A stretch of 64,000 bases of DNA from Streptomyces aureus (GTDB lineage Bacteria > Actinomycetota > Actinomycetes > Streptomycetales > Streptomycetaceae), in NCBI RefSeq assembly GCF_000725495.1, contig NZ_JNZD01000027.1:139582-203581 (forward strand), written 5' to 3'. Below the pieces are notes generated by a model, which worked only from the letters and a program-made list of their open reading frames with translations, had not been told where the DNA came from and ran no database searches. Position 1 is the stretch's first letter; each line of letters opens with the position of its first letter. The translations under genes and the position numbers were made by a program. Positions 34,479 to 42,596 of this stretch are shown piece by piece.

Positions 34479-34507
34479 CCGGGCGGGCCCAGGCCTGAGG
34501 AGGCGAC

Positions 34508-34786
34508 ATGATCGTACGGATCATGGGGGAGGGACAGGTGAGACTGGACGACGGCCGGCTCACCACCCTGAACAAGCTGGACGACGAACTGCTCGCCGAG
34601 ATGGAGCGGGGGGACGAGCCGGGCTTCCGCCGCACTCTGGGCGCACTCCTGGACGCGGTGCGCGACGCCGGGACCCCGCTCCCCGACGACTCCCTGGAAC
34701 CGTCGGAGCTCATCCTCCCGTCCGCGGACGCCACCCTGGACGAGGTCCGGGCGATGCTCAGCGACGAGGGCCTGATCCCCGGCTGA
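34508..34786 (+). CDS. pspAA: PspA-associated protein PspAA
   Basis: The 92-residue protein (MIVRIMGEGQVRLDDGRLTTLNKLDDELL...EVRAMLSDEGLIPG) matches the small PspAA partner encoded beside pspA in actinobacteria. It is soluble and acidic and starts at ATG 34508 after GAGGAGGCGAC. The 29-bp gap to pspA implies one operon. PspAA is thought to modulate PspA, but its mechanism is not established. Confidence 0.88.
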   Translation: MIVRIMGEGQVRLDDGRLTTLNKLDDELLAEMERGDEPGFRRTLGALLDAVRDAGTPLPDDSLEPSELILPSADATLDEVRAMLSDEGLIPG

Positions 34787-35109
34787 TCCCGCTCCGCCCA
34801 GGGACTGATCCCGGGCCGAAGCTGTCCGCCCAGGGCCCGGTCCCGGGCTGAAGCCCGCCACTGAGGACCCCGCGCACCAGGCCCCGCACTCCGGAATGCC
34901 GGGACGGGACGAGGGCCGGGGTCCGGGCGTACCGCCCCCACCCCGTACGAAAAAGGGCGCGGCTCGGAGCAACCCCTTTCTTCCCGTGCGTGGGCGGGCC
35001 GAGGACACCGTTACCCCCGGCCACCTCCGGCCCCCGGGAGACCGCCCCGCGCGCAGTCGTCGCGTACCGCCCGGTCACAAGCCCGGCAGGGCCCCGTACC
35101 GTGGACCGG
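34787..35109. other. Intergenic gap with GC-rich degenerate repeats; histidine kinase promoter
   Basis: The 323-bp gap has no credible gene. Bases 34786-34855 contain three imperfect copies of TGATCCCGGGC / CTCCGCCCAGGG-like motifs which may form the pspA-pspAA terminator. At the right end GTCACA (35074-35079), a 17-bp spacer and TACCGT (35097-35102) look like a -35/-10 promoter, 7 nt before the kinase ATG. Confidence 0.5.
35074..35109 (+). promoter_or_regulatory. Promoter for a leaderless histidine kinase transcript
   Basis: GTCACA at 35074-35079, a 17-bp spacer, then TACCGT at 35097-35102 and 7 nt to ATG 35110. Spacing predicts transcription starting at the A of the start codon. No Shine-Dalgarno sequence is present. 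Confidence 0.5.
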
Positions 35110-36405
35110 ATGAGCACCCTGGAGCGCATGAGGGACTGGCTGCGGGACCACCGCCTCGCCCTGGACGCCGCCCTCGCCGCCGGCGTCCTCGTCGCCATGG
35201 TGGCCGGCTCCTTCGTCGAATCGCACGGCGCCGACGGGACCACCTGGAGCGCCCGCACCCCGGAGACGCTCAGCCTCGCCCTGATGGTCCTCGCCGCCGC
35301 GGCCCTGGTCTTCCGCCGCCGCGCCCCGATGACCGTCCTCGCGGCGACCGTCGGCCTCTCCCTGGTGGAACTGGCGACCGCCGACCCGCGCGCCCCGGTG
35401 GCCATGTCCGCCGTCGTCGCCCTCTACACCGTGGCCTCGGCCACCGACCGCCCCACGACCTGGCGCGTCGGCCTGCTGACCATGACCCTCCTCACCGCCG
35501 TCGCCATGCTCGCCGGACCGCTGCCCTGGTACACCCAGGAGAACCTCGGCATCTTCGCCTGGACCGGCATGGCCGCCGCGGCCGGTGACGCCGTCCGCAG
35601 CCGGCGCGCCTTCGTGAGCGCGATCAAGGAACGCGCGCTGCGGGCCGAGCGCACCCGCGAGGAGGAGGCCCGCCGCCGCGTCGCCGAGGAGCGGCTGCGG
35701 ATCGCCCGCGATCTGCACGACGTCGTCGCCCACCACATCGCCCTCGTCAACGTGCAGGCCGGGGTCGCCGCCCATGTGATGGACAAGCGCCCCGACCAGG
35801 CCAAGGAGGCCCTCGCCCACGTACGGGAGGCCAGCCGGTCCGCGCTGAACGAGCTGCGCGCCACCGTCGGCCTGCTGCGCCAGTCCGGCGACCCCGAGGC
35901 ACCGACCGAGCCCGCCCCGGGACTGGCCCGGCTGGACGAGCTCGCGGACACCTTCCGCAACGCGGGCCTTCCCGTCGAGGTGGCCCGCTCCGACGCCGGC
36001 ACGGTGCTGCCCGCGGCCGCCGACCTCGCCGCGTACCGGGTGATCCAGGAGGCCCTGACCAATGTGCGCAAGCACGCCGGCGCGGGGGCGAAGGCCGAGG
36101 TCAGCGTCGTCCGGGTCGGGCCGGTGGTGGAGGTGACCGTCCTCGACAACGGCCCCCGGGACGGCGAAGGACCGGGACCGGACGGCGGCCCGGGGCAGGA
36201 CGACGGAGCGGGACCCGGCCACCGTGGCGCGCAGGACGACGGGGCCGACGAGGGCGGCGGCGGCCACGGACTGCTCGGCATGCGCGAGCGCGTCACCGCG
36301 ATCGGCGGGAGCTGCACGGCCGGTCCCCGCTACGGAGGCGGGTTCCGCGTCCATGCGATCCTTCCGGTCAAGAACCACACACCCGCCCTGGGGGACCCCG
36401 TATGA
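35110..36405 (+). CDS. Two-component sensor histidine kinase, NarL-partner (HisKA_3) type
   Basis: The 431-residue protein has about five N-terminal membrane helices (residues 15-160), a coiled-coil linker, the HisKA_3 phosphoacceptor RIARDLHDVVAHHIALVNVQAG (phosphorylated His in DLHD) and an HATPase_c domain with N-box ALTNVRKHAG, G1 VLDNGPRD and G2 HGLLGMRERVTAIGG. Between G1 and G2 is an unusual ~35-residue Gly/Asp/Pro-rich insert, so the ATP lid is extended. It overlaps the response regulator by 4 bp (ATGA), so the two form a pair. The signal is unknown. Confidence 0.93.
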   Translation: MSTLERMRDWLRDHRLALDAALAAGVLVAMVAGSFVESHGADGTTWSARTPETLSLALMVLAAAALVFRRRAPMTVLAATVGLSLVELATADPRAPVAMSAVVALYTVASATDRPTTWRVGLLTMTLLTAVAMLAGPLPWYTQENLGIFAWTGMAAAAGDAVRSRRAFVSAIKERALRAERTREEEARRRVAEERLRIARDLHDVVAHHIALVNVQAGVAAHVMDKRPDQAKEALAHVREASRSALNELRATVGLLRQSGDPEAPTEPAPGLARLDELADTFRNAGLPVEVARSDAGTVLPAAADLAAYRVIQEALTNVRKHAGAGAKAEVSVVRVGPVVEVTVLDNGPRDGEGPGPDGGPGQDDGAGPGHRGAQDDGADEGGGGHGLLGMRERVTAIGGSCTAGPRYGGGFRVHAILPVKNHTPALGDPV

Positions 36406-37079
36406 CGATCCGCGTCGTGCTCGCCGACGACCAGGCCCTGCTGCGCAGCGCCTTTCGCGTGCTCGTCGACTCGGAGCCCGACATGGAGGTCGTGGGCGAG
36501 GCGTCCGACGGCGCCGAGGCGGTGGCGGTGACCCGGGACGAGCGGGCCGACGTCGTCCTGATGGACATCAGGATGCCCGGCACCGACGGCCTCGCCGCCA
36601 CTCGGATGATCACCACCGACCCGGGCCTCGCCCACGTACGGGTCGTGATGCTGACGACCTTCGAGGTCGACGAGTACGTGGTGCAGTCGCTGCGCGCCGG
36701 CGCCTCCGGGTTCCTCGGCAAGGGCGCCGAGCCCGAGGAACTGCTGAACGCCATCCGGATCGCCGCCGGCGGCGAGGCCCTGCTGTCCCCGGCGGCGACC
36801 AAGGGCCTCATCGCCCGCTTCCTCGCCCGGGGCGACGACGACGAGGCCGGAGCCACCCGCTCCCCGCGGCTCGACGCGCTCACCGGGCGCGAGCGCGAGG
36901 TGCTCGTCCAGGTCGCGGCCGGACTCTCCAACGACGAGATCGCCGAGCGCCTCGAAGTGAGTCCGCTCACGGTGAAGACGCACGTCAACCGGGCCATGGC
37001 CAAACTCGGCGCCCGTGACCGGGCCCAGCTGGTGGTCATCGCCTACGAGTCGGGACTGGTCCGCCCGAGGGTGGACTGA
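36402..37079 (+). CDS. NarL/LuxR-family response regulator
   Basis: The 225-residue protein has a receiver domain (VVLADDQALLRSAFRVLVD; phosphoacceptor Asp in VVLMDIRMPGTDG; Thr in MLTTFEVDEYV) and a C-terminal LuxR helix-turn-helix (LTGREREVLVQVAAGLSNDEIAERLEVSPLTVKTHVNRAMAKL). The start overlaps the kinase stop, so kinase and regulator are translationally coupled. An RND exporter gene starts 157 bp downstream on the same strand and is a plausible regulated target, although this is inference from position. Confidence 0.95.
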   Translation: MTIRVVLADDQALLRSAFRVLVDSEPDMEVVGEASDGAEAVAVTRDERADVVLMDIRMPGTDGLAATRMITTDPGLAHVRVVMLTTFEVDEYVVQSLRAGASGFLGKGAEPEELLNAIRIAAGGEALLSPAATKGLIARFLARGDDDEAGATRSPRLDALTGREREVLVQVAAGLSNDEIAERLEVSPLTVKTHVNRAMAKLGARDRAQLVVIAYESGLVRPRVD

Positions 37080-37235
37080 GCGCCGGCTGTGCGTACTGCG
37101 CCTGGAGTAGGTTCCGGGTAAGGAAATGGACCCAGGGGCTACGGATCGTCGCCCGTCCATGGTCCAGGGTGTGGCGTGGGGGAATCCCCCGTCCCCCGCG
37201 TTCCGCTCGAACCACGGAAGAGAGACCCACCACCC

Positions 37236-40200
37236 ATGTCCTGGCTGTCCAGATTCAGCCTCGCGCAGCGGGCCCTCATAGGGCTGATGTCGATCATCGC
37301 GCTCGTCTTCGGGGCGATAGCGATCCCCCAGCTCAAGCAGCAGCTGCTGCCCACGATCGAACTGCCCGTGGTGTCGGTGCTCGCGCCGTACCAGGGCGCC
37401 TCTCCCGATGTGGTCGAGAAGCAGGTCGTCGAGCCCGTCGAGAACAGCCTCCAGGCCGTCGACGGCATCACCGGTGTCACCTCCACCGCCAGCGAGGGCA
37501 ACGCCGTGATCATGGCGTCCTTCGACTACGGCAACGACACCAAGCAGCTCGTCGCCGACGTCCAGCAGGCCGTCAACCGCGCCCGCGCCCAGCTGCCCGA
37601 CTCGGTCGACCCGCAGGTCATCGCTGGTTCCACCGACGACATGCCGACCGTCGTCCTCGCCGTCACCTCCGGCCAGGACCAGCAGGCGCTCGCCGACCGG
37701 CTCGACCGCACCGTCGTCCCCGCCCTCGAGGGCATCGACGGCGTCGGCCGGGTCGACGTCGCCGGTGTGCGGGACCTCCAGGTCGCCGTCACCCCCGACG
37801 ACAAGAAGCTCGCCAAGGCCGGCCTCACCACGGCCGCCCTCGGCCAGGCGCTCCAGGCGGGCGGCGCGACCGTCCCCGCCGGTTCCTTCGACGAGGACGG
37901 CAGCAACCGCACCGTACGGGTCGGCGGCGGCTTCACCTCGCTGCGCCAGATCCAGGACCTGATGGTCACCGGAGCGCCCGGCAAGAAGCCGGTGCGCCTC
38001 GCGAGCGTCGCCACCGTCGCGCAGACGCAGGCCGCGGCCGACTCCATCACGCGCACCGACGGCCGCCCGAGCCTCGCCGTGACCGTCACCATGGCCCACG
38101 ACGGCAGCGCCGTCGCCATCTCCGACGCGGTCAAGGACAAGCTGCCCGGCCTGCGCGCCGACCTGGGCAAGGGGGCGGCGATCACCGTCGTCAGCGACCA
38201 GGGCCCGGCGGTCTCCAAGTCCATCCACGGACTGACCACCGAGGGCGCCCTCGGTCTGCTCTTCGCGGTCCTGGTCATCCTGCTCTTCCTCGCCTCGGTC
38301 CGCTCGACGCTGGTCACCGCGGTCTCCATCCCGCTGTCCGTGGTGCTGGCACTGATCGTGCTGTGGACCCGCGACCTGTCGCTCAACATGCTGACGCTGG
38401 GCGCGCTCACCATCGCGATCGGCCGGGTCGTCGACGACTCGATCGTCGTCCTGGAGAACATCAAGCGGCACCTCGGATACGGCGAGGAGCGCCAGGAGGC
38501 GATCCTCACCGCGGTCCGCGAGGTGGCCGGTGCGGTCACCTCCTCGACGCTCACCACCGTCGCCGTCTTCCTGCCGATCGGGCTCACCGGCGGCATGGTC
38601 GGCGAGCTCTTCGGCTCCTTCAGCCTGACGGTCACGGCGGCGCTCCTCGCGTCCCTGCTCGTCTCGCTGACGGTCGTCCCCGTCCTCTCGTTCTGGTTCC
38701 TGCGCGCCCCCAAGGGCACCCCGGCCGACGCCGAGGAGGCCCGCCGCAAGGCCGAGGAGAAGGAGGAGCGCAGCCGTCTGCAGCGCTTCTACGTCCCCGT
38801 CCTGCGCTTCGCGACCCGTCGCCGGCTCACCAGCCTGCTGATCGCGGCCGTGGTCCTCGTCGGCACGTTCGGCATGGCGCCCCTGCTGAAGACGAACTTC
38901 TTCGACCAGGGCGAGCAGGAAGTCCTCACCGTCAAGCAGGCGTTGAAGCCGGGCACCAGCCTGGCCGCGACCGACGCGCAGGCGAAGAAGGTCGAGAAGC
39001 TCCTCGCCGGCGTCAAGGGCGTCAAGGACTACCAGGTCACCATCGGCTCCTCCGGCTTCATGGCGGCCTTCGGCGGCGGCACCGACACCAACCAGGCGTC
39101 GTACCAGGTCATGCTGGAGGACTCCGCGTCCGCCAAGGACGTCAAGAAGCGCATCGAGAAGGGGCTCGGCGAGCTCTCCGGTCTCGGCACCACCACGGTC
39201 GCGGCCGGCGACGCCTTCGGCAGCCAGGACCTCAAGGTCGTGGTGAAGGCGGCGGACGCGGACGTGCTGCGCAAGGCGGCCGACCAGGTCCGGAGCGAGG
39301 TCGCGAAGCTCGACGACGTCACCGACGTCAGCAGCGACCTCTCCCAGAGCGTGCCCCGCATCTCGGTGCGCGCCAACTCCAAGGCGGCGGCGGCCGGTTT
39401 CAACGACGCGACCCTCGGCGCGGCCGTCACCCAGGCCGTCCGCGGCACGACCACCGGCAAGGCGGTCCTGGACGACGCCGAGCGTGACGTGGTCATCAAG
39501 TCCGCGAAGCCCGTCGGCACGATCGCGGAGCTGCGCGCGCTGCGCCTCGGCGCGGTGAAGCTGGGTGACATCGCGGACGTGGAGCTGGTCGACGGACCGG
39601 TCTCGATGACCCGCATCGACGGCCAGCGGGCCGCCACGATCACCGCCAAGCCGGCCGGCGACAACACCGGCGCGGTCAGCGCGGACCTCACGGCCAAGCT
39701 CGACAAGCTGAAGCTGCCCGCCGGCGCCACGGCGTCGATCGGCGGTGTCTCCTCCGACCAGGACGACGCGTTCAAGAACCTGGGCCTGGCGATGCTCGCG
39801 GCGATCGCGATCGTCTTCATGCTGCTGGTGGCGACGTTCCGTTCGCTGGTCCAGCCGCTGATCCTGCTGGTGTCGATCCCGTTCGCGGCGACCGGCGCCA
39901 TCGGCCTGCTCGTCGTCACCGGCACCCCGATGGGCGTCCCGGCGATGATCGGCATGCTGATGCTCATCGGCATCGTCGTGACGAACGCGATCGTGCTGAT
40001 CGACCTCGTCAACCAGTACCGGGCGCAGGGCCACGGCGTGGTCGAGGCCGTGATCGAGGGCGGCCGGCACCGGCTCCGCCCGATCCTGATGACGGCGCTG
40101 GCGACGATCTTCGCGCTGCTGCCGATGGCGCTCGGCGTCACCGGCGAGGGCGGCTTCATCGCGCAGCCGCTCGCGGTCGTCGTGATCGGCGGTCTCATCT

Positions 40201-40382
40201 CCTCGACGCTGCTGACGCTGCTGCTCGTCCCGACGCTCTACGCGATGCTGGAACTGCGCAAGGAGCGCCGCGCGAAGAAGAAGGCGGCGAAGCGGGCGGC
40301 GAAGGACGGGGCCGGCTCCGCCGGTTCCGGCGAGAGCCCCGTGGGCGACGCGGACAAGTCCCCGGAGCCGGCCGGAGTCTGA
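37236..40382 (+). CDS. RND-family efflux transporter permease
   Basis: The 1048-residue protein has AcrB/HAE-1 architecture: an N-terminal helix, a large periplasmic-type loop (residues ~35-340), helices 2-6 with DLSLNMLTLGALTIAIGRVVDDSIVVLENIKRHL (paired Asp in VVDDSIV), a second loop and the C-terminal helix set (GTPMGVPAMIGMLMLIGIVVTNAIVLIDLVNQYRAQG). Gram-positive members lack an outer-membrane channel and usually export lipids or drugs; no adaptor gene lies adjacent. ATG 37236 follows GGAAGAGAG. The C-terminus is a Lys/Ala-rich then Gly/Ser/Pro-rich tail. Confidence 0.93.
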   Translation: MSWLSRFSLAQRALIGLMSIIALVFGAIAIPQLKQQLLPTIELPVVSVLAPYQGASPDVVEKQVVEPVENSLQAVDGITGVTSTASEGNAVIMASFDYGNDTKQLVADVQQAVNRARAQLPDSVDPQVIAGSTDDMPTVVLAVTSGQDQQALADRLDRTVVPALEGIDGVGRVDVAGVRDLQVAVTPDDKKLAKAGLTTAALGQALQAGGATVPAGSFDEDGSNRTVRVGGGFTSLRQIQDLMVTGAPGKKPVRLASVATVAQTQAAADSITRTDGRPSLAVTVTMAHDGSAVAISDAVKDKLPGLRADLGKGAAITVVSDQGPAVSKSIHGLTTEGALGLLFAVLVILLFLASVRSTLVTAVSIPLSVVLALIVLWTRDLSLNMLTLGALTIAIGRVVDDSIVVLENIKRHLGYGEERQEAILTAVREVAGAVTSSTLTTVAVFLPIGLTGGMVGELFGSFSLTVTAALLASLLVSLTVVPVLSFWFLRAPKGTPADAEEARRKAEEKEERSRLQRFYVPVLRFATRRRLTSLLIAAVVLVGTFGMAPLLKTNFFDQGEQEVLTVKQALKPGTSLAATDAQAKKVEKLLAGVKGVKDYQVTIGSSGFMAAFGGGTDTNQASYQVMLEDSASAKDVKKRIEKGLGELSGLGTTTVAAGDAFGSQDLKVVVKAADADVLRKAADQVRSEVAKLDDVTDVSSDLSQSVPRISVRANSKAAAAGFNDATLGAAVTQAVRGTTTGKAVLDDAERDVVIKSAKPVGTIAELRALRLGAVKLGDIADVELVDGPVSMTRIDGQRAATITAKPAGDNTGAVSADLTAKLDKLKLPAGATASIGGVSSDQDDAFKNLGLAMLAAIAIVFMLLVATFRSLVQPLILLVSIPFAATGAIGLLVVTGTPMGVPAMIGMLMLIGIVVTNAIVLIDLVNQYRAQGHGVVEAVIEGGRHRLRPILMTALATIFALLPMALGVTGEGGFIAQPLAVVVIGGLISSTLLTLLLVPTLYAMLELRKERRAKKKAAKRAAKDGAGSAGSGESPVGDADKSPEPAGV

Positions 40383-40397
40383 TCCGGTTCCAGGAAG

Positions 40398-40437
40398 CGG
40401 CCCCCGCCCCGGCGTTCACGCGCCGGGGCGGGGGCCG
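40398..40437 (+). terminator. RND gene terminator
   Basis: A perfect 17-bp inverted repeat (40398-40414 and 40421-40437) with a 6-nt loop lies 15 bp after the RND stop codon. Confidence 0.85.
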
Positions 40438-40468
40438 CCGCTTTCCGTCCGGGCCGGCCGACGTACGA

Positions 40469-40506
40469 CGAAGAGGCGCCCCCCGGTCACGAGGGGCGCC
40501 TCTTCG
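40469..40506 (-). terminator. nadA terminator
   Basis: CGAAGAGGCGCCCC (40469-40482) pairs with 40493-40506 around a 10-nt loop, 25 bp beyond the nadA stop. Together with the 40398-40437 hairpin it insulates two convergent genes. Confidence 0.8.
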
Positions 40507-40531
40507 ATGTCGCGCTTCGACGGCGTCGCGG

Positions 40532-41725
40532 TTACGGCAGTGCCAGCATCCGCTCCAGCGCCAGCTTCGCGAACTTCTCCGTCTCCTTGTCGACCTCGAT
40601 GCGGTTGACGAGGGTGCCCTCGGCGAGGGACTCCAGGGTCCACACCAGGTGGGGCAGGTCGATGCGGTTCATCGTCGAGCAGAAGCAGACCGTCTTGTCG
40701 AGGAAGACGATCTCCTTGCCCTCGGGCGCGAACCGGTTCGCCAGCCGCCGCACGAGGTTCAGCTCCGTGCCGATGGCCCACTTGGAGCCGGCCGGGGCGG
40801 CCTCCAGGGCCTTGATGATGTACTCCGTGGAACCGACGTAGTCCGCCGCCGCGACGACCTCGTGCTTGCACTCGGGGTGCACCAGGACGTTGACGCCCGG
40901 GATGCGCTCGCGCACGTCGTTCACCGAGTCCACGCTGAAGCGGCCGTGCACCGAGCAGTGGCCGCGCCACAGGATCATCTTCGCGCCGCGCAGCTCCTCG
41001 GCGGTCAGCCCGCCGTTCGGCTTGTGCGGGTTGTAGACCACGCAGTCGTCCAGGGACATGCCCATGTCGCGGACGGCGGTGTTGCGGCCGAGGTGCTGGT
41101 CGGGCAGGAACAGCACCTGCGAGCCCTGCTCGAAGGCCCACTCCAGGGCGCGCTGGGCGTTGGAGGAGGTGCAGATCGTGCCGCCGTGCCTGCCCGTGAA
41201 CGCCTTGATGTCCGCGGACGAGTTCATGTACGAGACGGGCACGACCTGCTCGGCGATGCCGGCCTCGGTCAGGACGTCCCAGCACTCGGCGACCTGCTCG
41301 GCGGTGGCCATGTCGGCCATCGAGCAGCCCGCGGCGAGGTCCGGCAGGACGACCTTCTGGGCGTCGCCGGTGAGGATGTCGGCGGACTCGGCCATGAAGT
41401 GCACACCGCAGAAGACGATGTACTCGGCCTCCGGGCGGGCCGCCGCGTCACGGGCCAGCTTGAACGAGTCACCCGTGACGTCAGCGAACTGGATGACCTC
41501 GTCGCGCTGGTAGTGGTGGCCGAGCACGAAGACCTTGTCGCCGAGCTTCTCCTTGGCCGCCCGCGCGCGCTCGACCAGGTCCGGGTCGGACGGCGAGGGC
41601 AGGTCGCCGGGGCACTCGACGCCCCGCTCGCTCTTCGGGTCGGCCTGGCGGCCGAGCAGCAGCAGGGCGAGGGGCGTCGGCTGTACGTCGAGCTCCTGGG
41701 TCTGGGCGGTGGTCACGACACGCAC
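40532..41725 (-). CDS. nadA: Quinolinate synthase A
   Basis: The 397-residue enzyme condenses iminoaspartate with dihydroxyacetone phosphate to quinolinate in NAD synthesis, using a [4Fe-4S] cluster. Family motifs are HHYQRDEVIQFADVTGDS, FCGVHFMAESADIL, LPDLAAGCSMADMA, YMNSSADIKAF, CTSSNAQRAL, PDQHLGRN, HPECKHEVV and FCSTMNRIDLPHL, supplying the conserved cluster cysteines. nadB and nadC are not in this window, so NAD genes are unlinked here. The gene is divergent from erpA, an iron-sulfur carrier. GTG 41725 begins the frame; no shorter start is clearly better. Confidence 0.96.
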   Translation of the reverse strand: MRVVTTAQTQELDVQPTPLALLLLGRQADPKSERGVECPGDLPSPSDPDLVERARAAKEKLGDKVFVLGHHYQRDEVIQFADVTGDSFKLARDAAARPEAEYIVFCGVHFMAESADILTGDAQKVVLPDLAAGCSMADMATAEQVAECWDVLTEAGIAEQVVPVSYMNSSADIKAFTGRHGGTICTSSNAQRALEWAFEQGSQVLFLPDQHLGRNTAVRDMGMSLDDCVVYNPHKPNGGLTAEELRGAKMILWRGHCSVHGRFSVDSVNDVRERIPGVNVLVHPECKHEVVAAADYVGSTEYIIKALEAAPAGSKWAIGTELNLVRRLANRFAPEGKEIVFLDKTVCFCSTMNRIDLPHLVWTLESLAEGTLVNRIEVDKETEKFAKLALERMLALP

Positions 41726-41816
41726 CCTTTCTGTTCTGCGGGTCGCCGGGCTCTCAGGGGAGCGGTCCGGCGGTACGATGCCTTTTCGTCTCTTTGACGC
41801 TATCTATCATAACCGC

Positions 41817-41860
41817 TTCACGTCACGTTGACGATGGCCATAGCGTCCATGTGACGTGAA
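41817..41860. promoter_or_regulatory. Long inverted repeat in the nadA-erpA divergent region
   Basis: TTCACGTCAC (41817-41826) and GTGACGTGAA (41851-41860) are perfect 10-bp inverted arms separated by 24 bp that themselves contain the near-palindrome GACGATGGCCATAGCGTC (41830-41847). It is about 92 bp upstream of nadA and 194 bp upstream of erpA. It could be an operator for a NAD- or iron-sulfur-responsive regulator or a stem-loop; which of these is not determinable. The rest of 41726-42053 holds no gene. Confidence 0.5.
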
Positions 41861-42053
41861 TCCCGGTCGCCTCTCCGGCGGGTGACACCGAGGTGGACGT
41901 GGGGTTGTCCACAGGGCGGTGTTCGCGCACGGGCGTGTGTGCGAGCATGAAGAGAGAAGGCAGTAAGACATGAGCTCGGCCCGGAATGAATCCGCGGCCC
42001 CGCCGGTTGCAACCTGCGGCAAGCAGTCTCCGTACAACCCGGGAGAGAAGCAG

Positions 42054-42410
42054 ATGTCCGTATCGGACGAGACCACCACCGTGAACGACGGCATCATCCT
42101 GTCCGACGCCGCCGCCGCCAAGGTCAAGGCCCTGCTCGACCAGGAAGGCCGCGAGGACCTGGCGCTGCGCGTCGCCGTTCAGCCCGGCGGCTGCTCCGGC
42201 CTGCGGTACCAGCTCTTCTTCGACGAGCGCTCGCTCGACGGCGACGTCGTCAAGGACTTCGACGGTGTGAAGGTCGTCACCGACCGCATGAGCGCCCCGT
42301 ACCTGGGCGGCGCCTCGATCGACTTCGTCGACACCATCGAGAAGCAGGGCTTCACGATCGACAACCCGAACGCGACGGGCTCCTGCGCCTGCGGCGACTC
42401 CTTCAGCTAA
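42054..42410 (+). CDS. erpA: A-type iron-sulfur cluster carrier/insertion protein
   Basis: The 118-residue protein has the three conserved cysteines of HesB/IscA/ErpA proteins: Cys in VQPGGCSGLRYQ and the pair in GSCACGDSF at the C-terminus. ErpA passes [Fe-S] clusters to target enzymes. ATG 42054 is preferred since GGGAGAGAAG lies just upstream; an in-frame ATG at 41970 would add 28 residues unlike the family. The divergent nadA product needs a [4Fe-4S] cluster, and the respiratory genes nearby include a Rieske protein. Confidence 0.94.
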   Translation: MSVSDETTTVNDGIILSDAAAAKVKALLDQEGREDLALRVAVQPGGCSGLRYQLFFDERSLDGDVVKDFDGVKVVTDRMSAPYLGGASIDFVDTIEKQGFTIDNPNATGSCACGDSFS

Positions 42411-42504
42411 ACGGGACGCGTCCGGGTCCGGCCGATGCCCGGCCCGGGGGCAGCCCGCGCGTGCCCGGCACCGGACACGCACGCACACGCCGGTACGGAC
42501 GAAG

Positions 42505-42534
42505 GCGGCGTCCCCCTCACCAGGGGGACGCCGC
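42505..42534 (+). terminator. erpA terminator
   Basis: GCGGCGTCCCCCT (42505-42517) pairs perfectly with 42522-42534, loop CACC, followed by TTTC. It lies 94 bp past erpA and 62 bp before the convergent gene's stop. Confidence 0.8.
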
Positions 42535-42596
42535 TTTCGCGTGTCCGGGGCCGGTACCTTCCGGGGCCGGCCTCGTCGGGGGCCGGCCGGTCCGCG

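Noticed and set aside
36330..40070. A 1246-codon minus-strand open frame opposite the kinase, regulator and RND genes
   Set aside because: It is the complementary shadow of three genes with clear families; its product is Arg/Asp/Gly-rich low complexity, which is typical of antisense high-GC frames.
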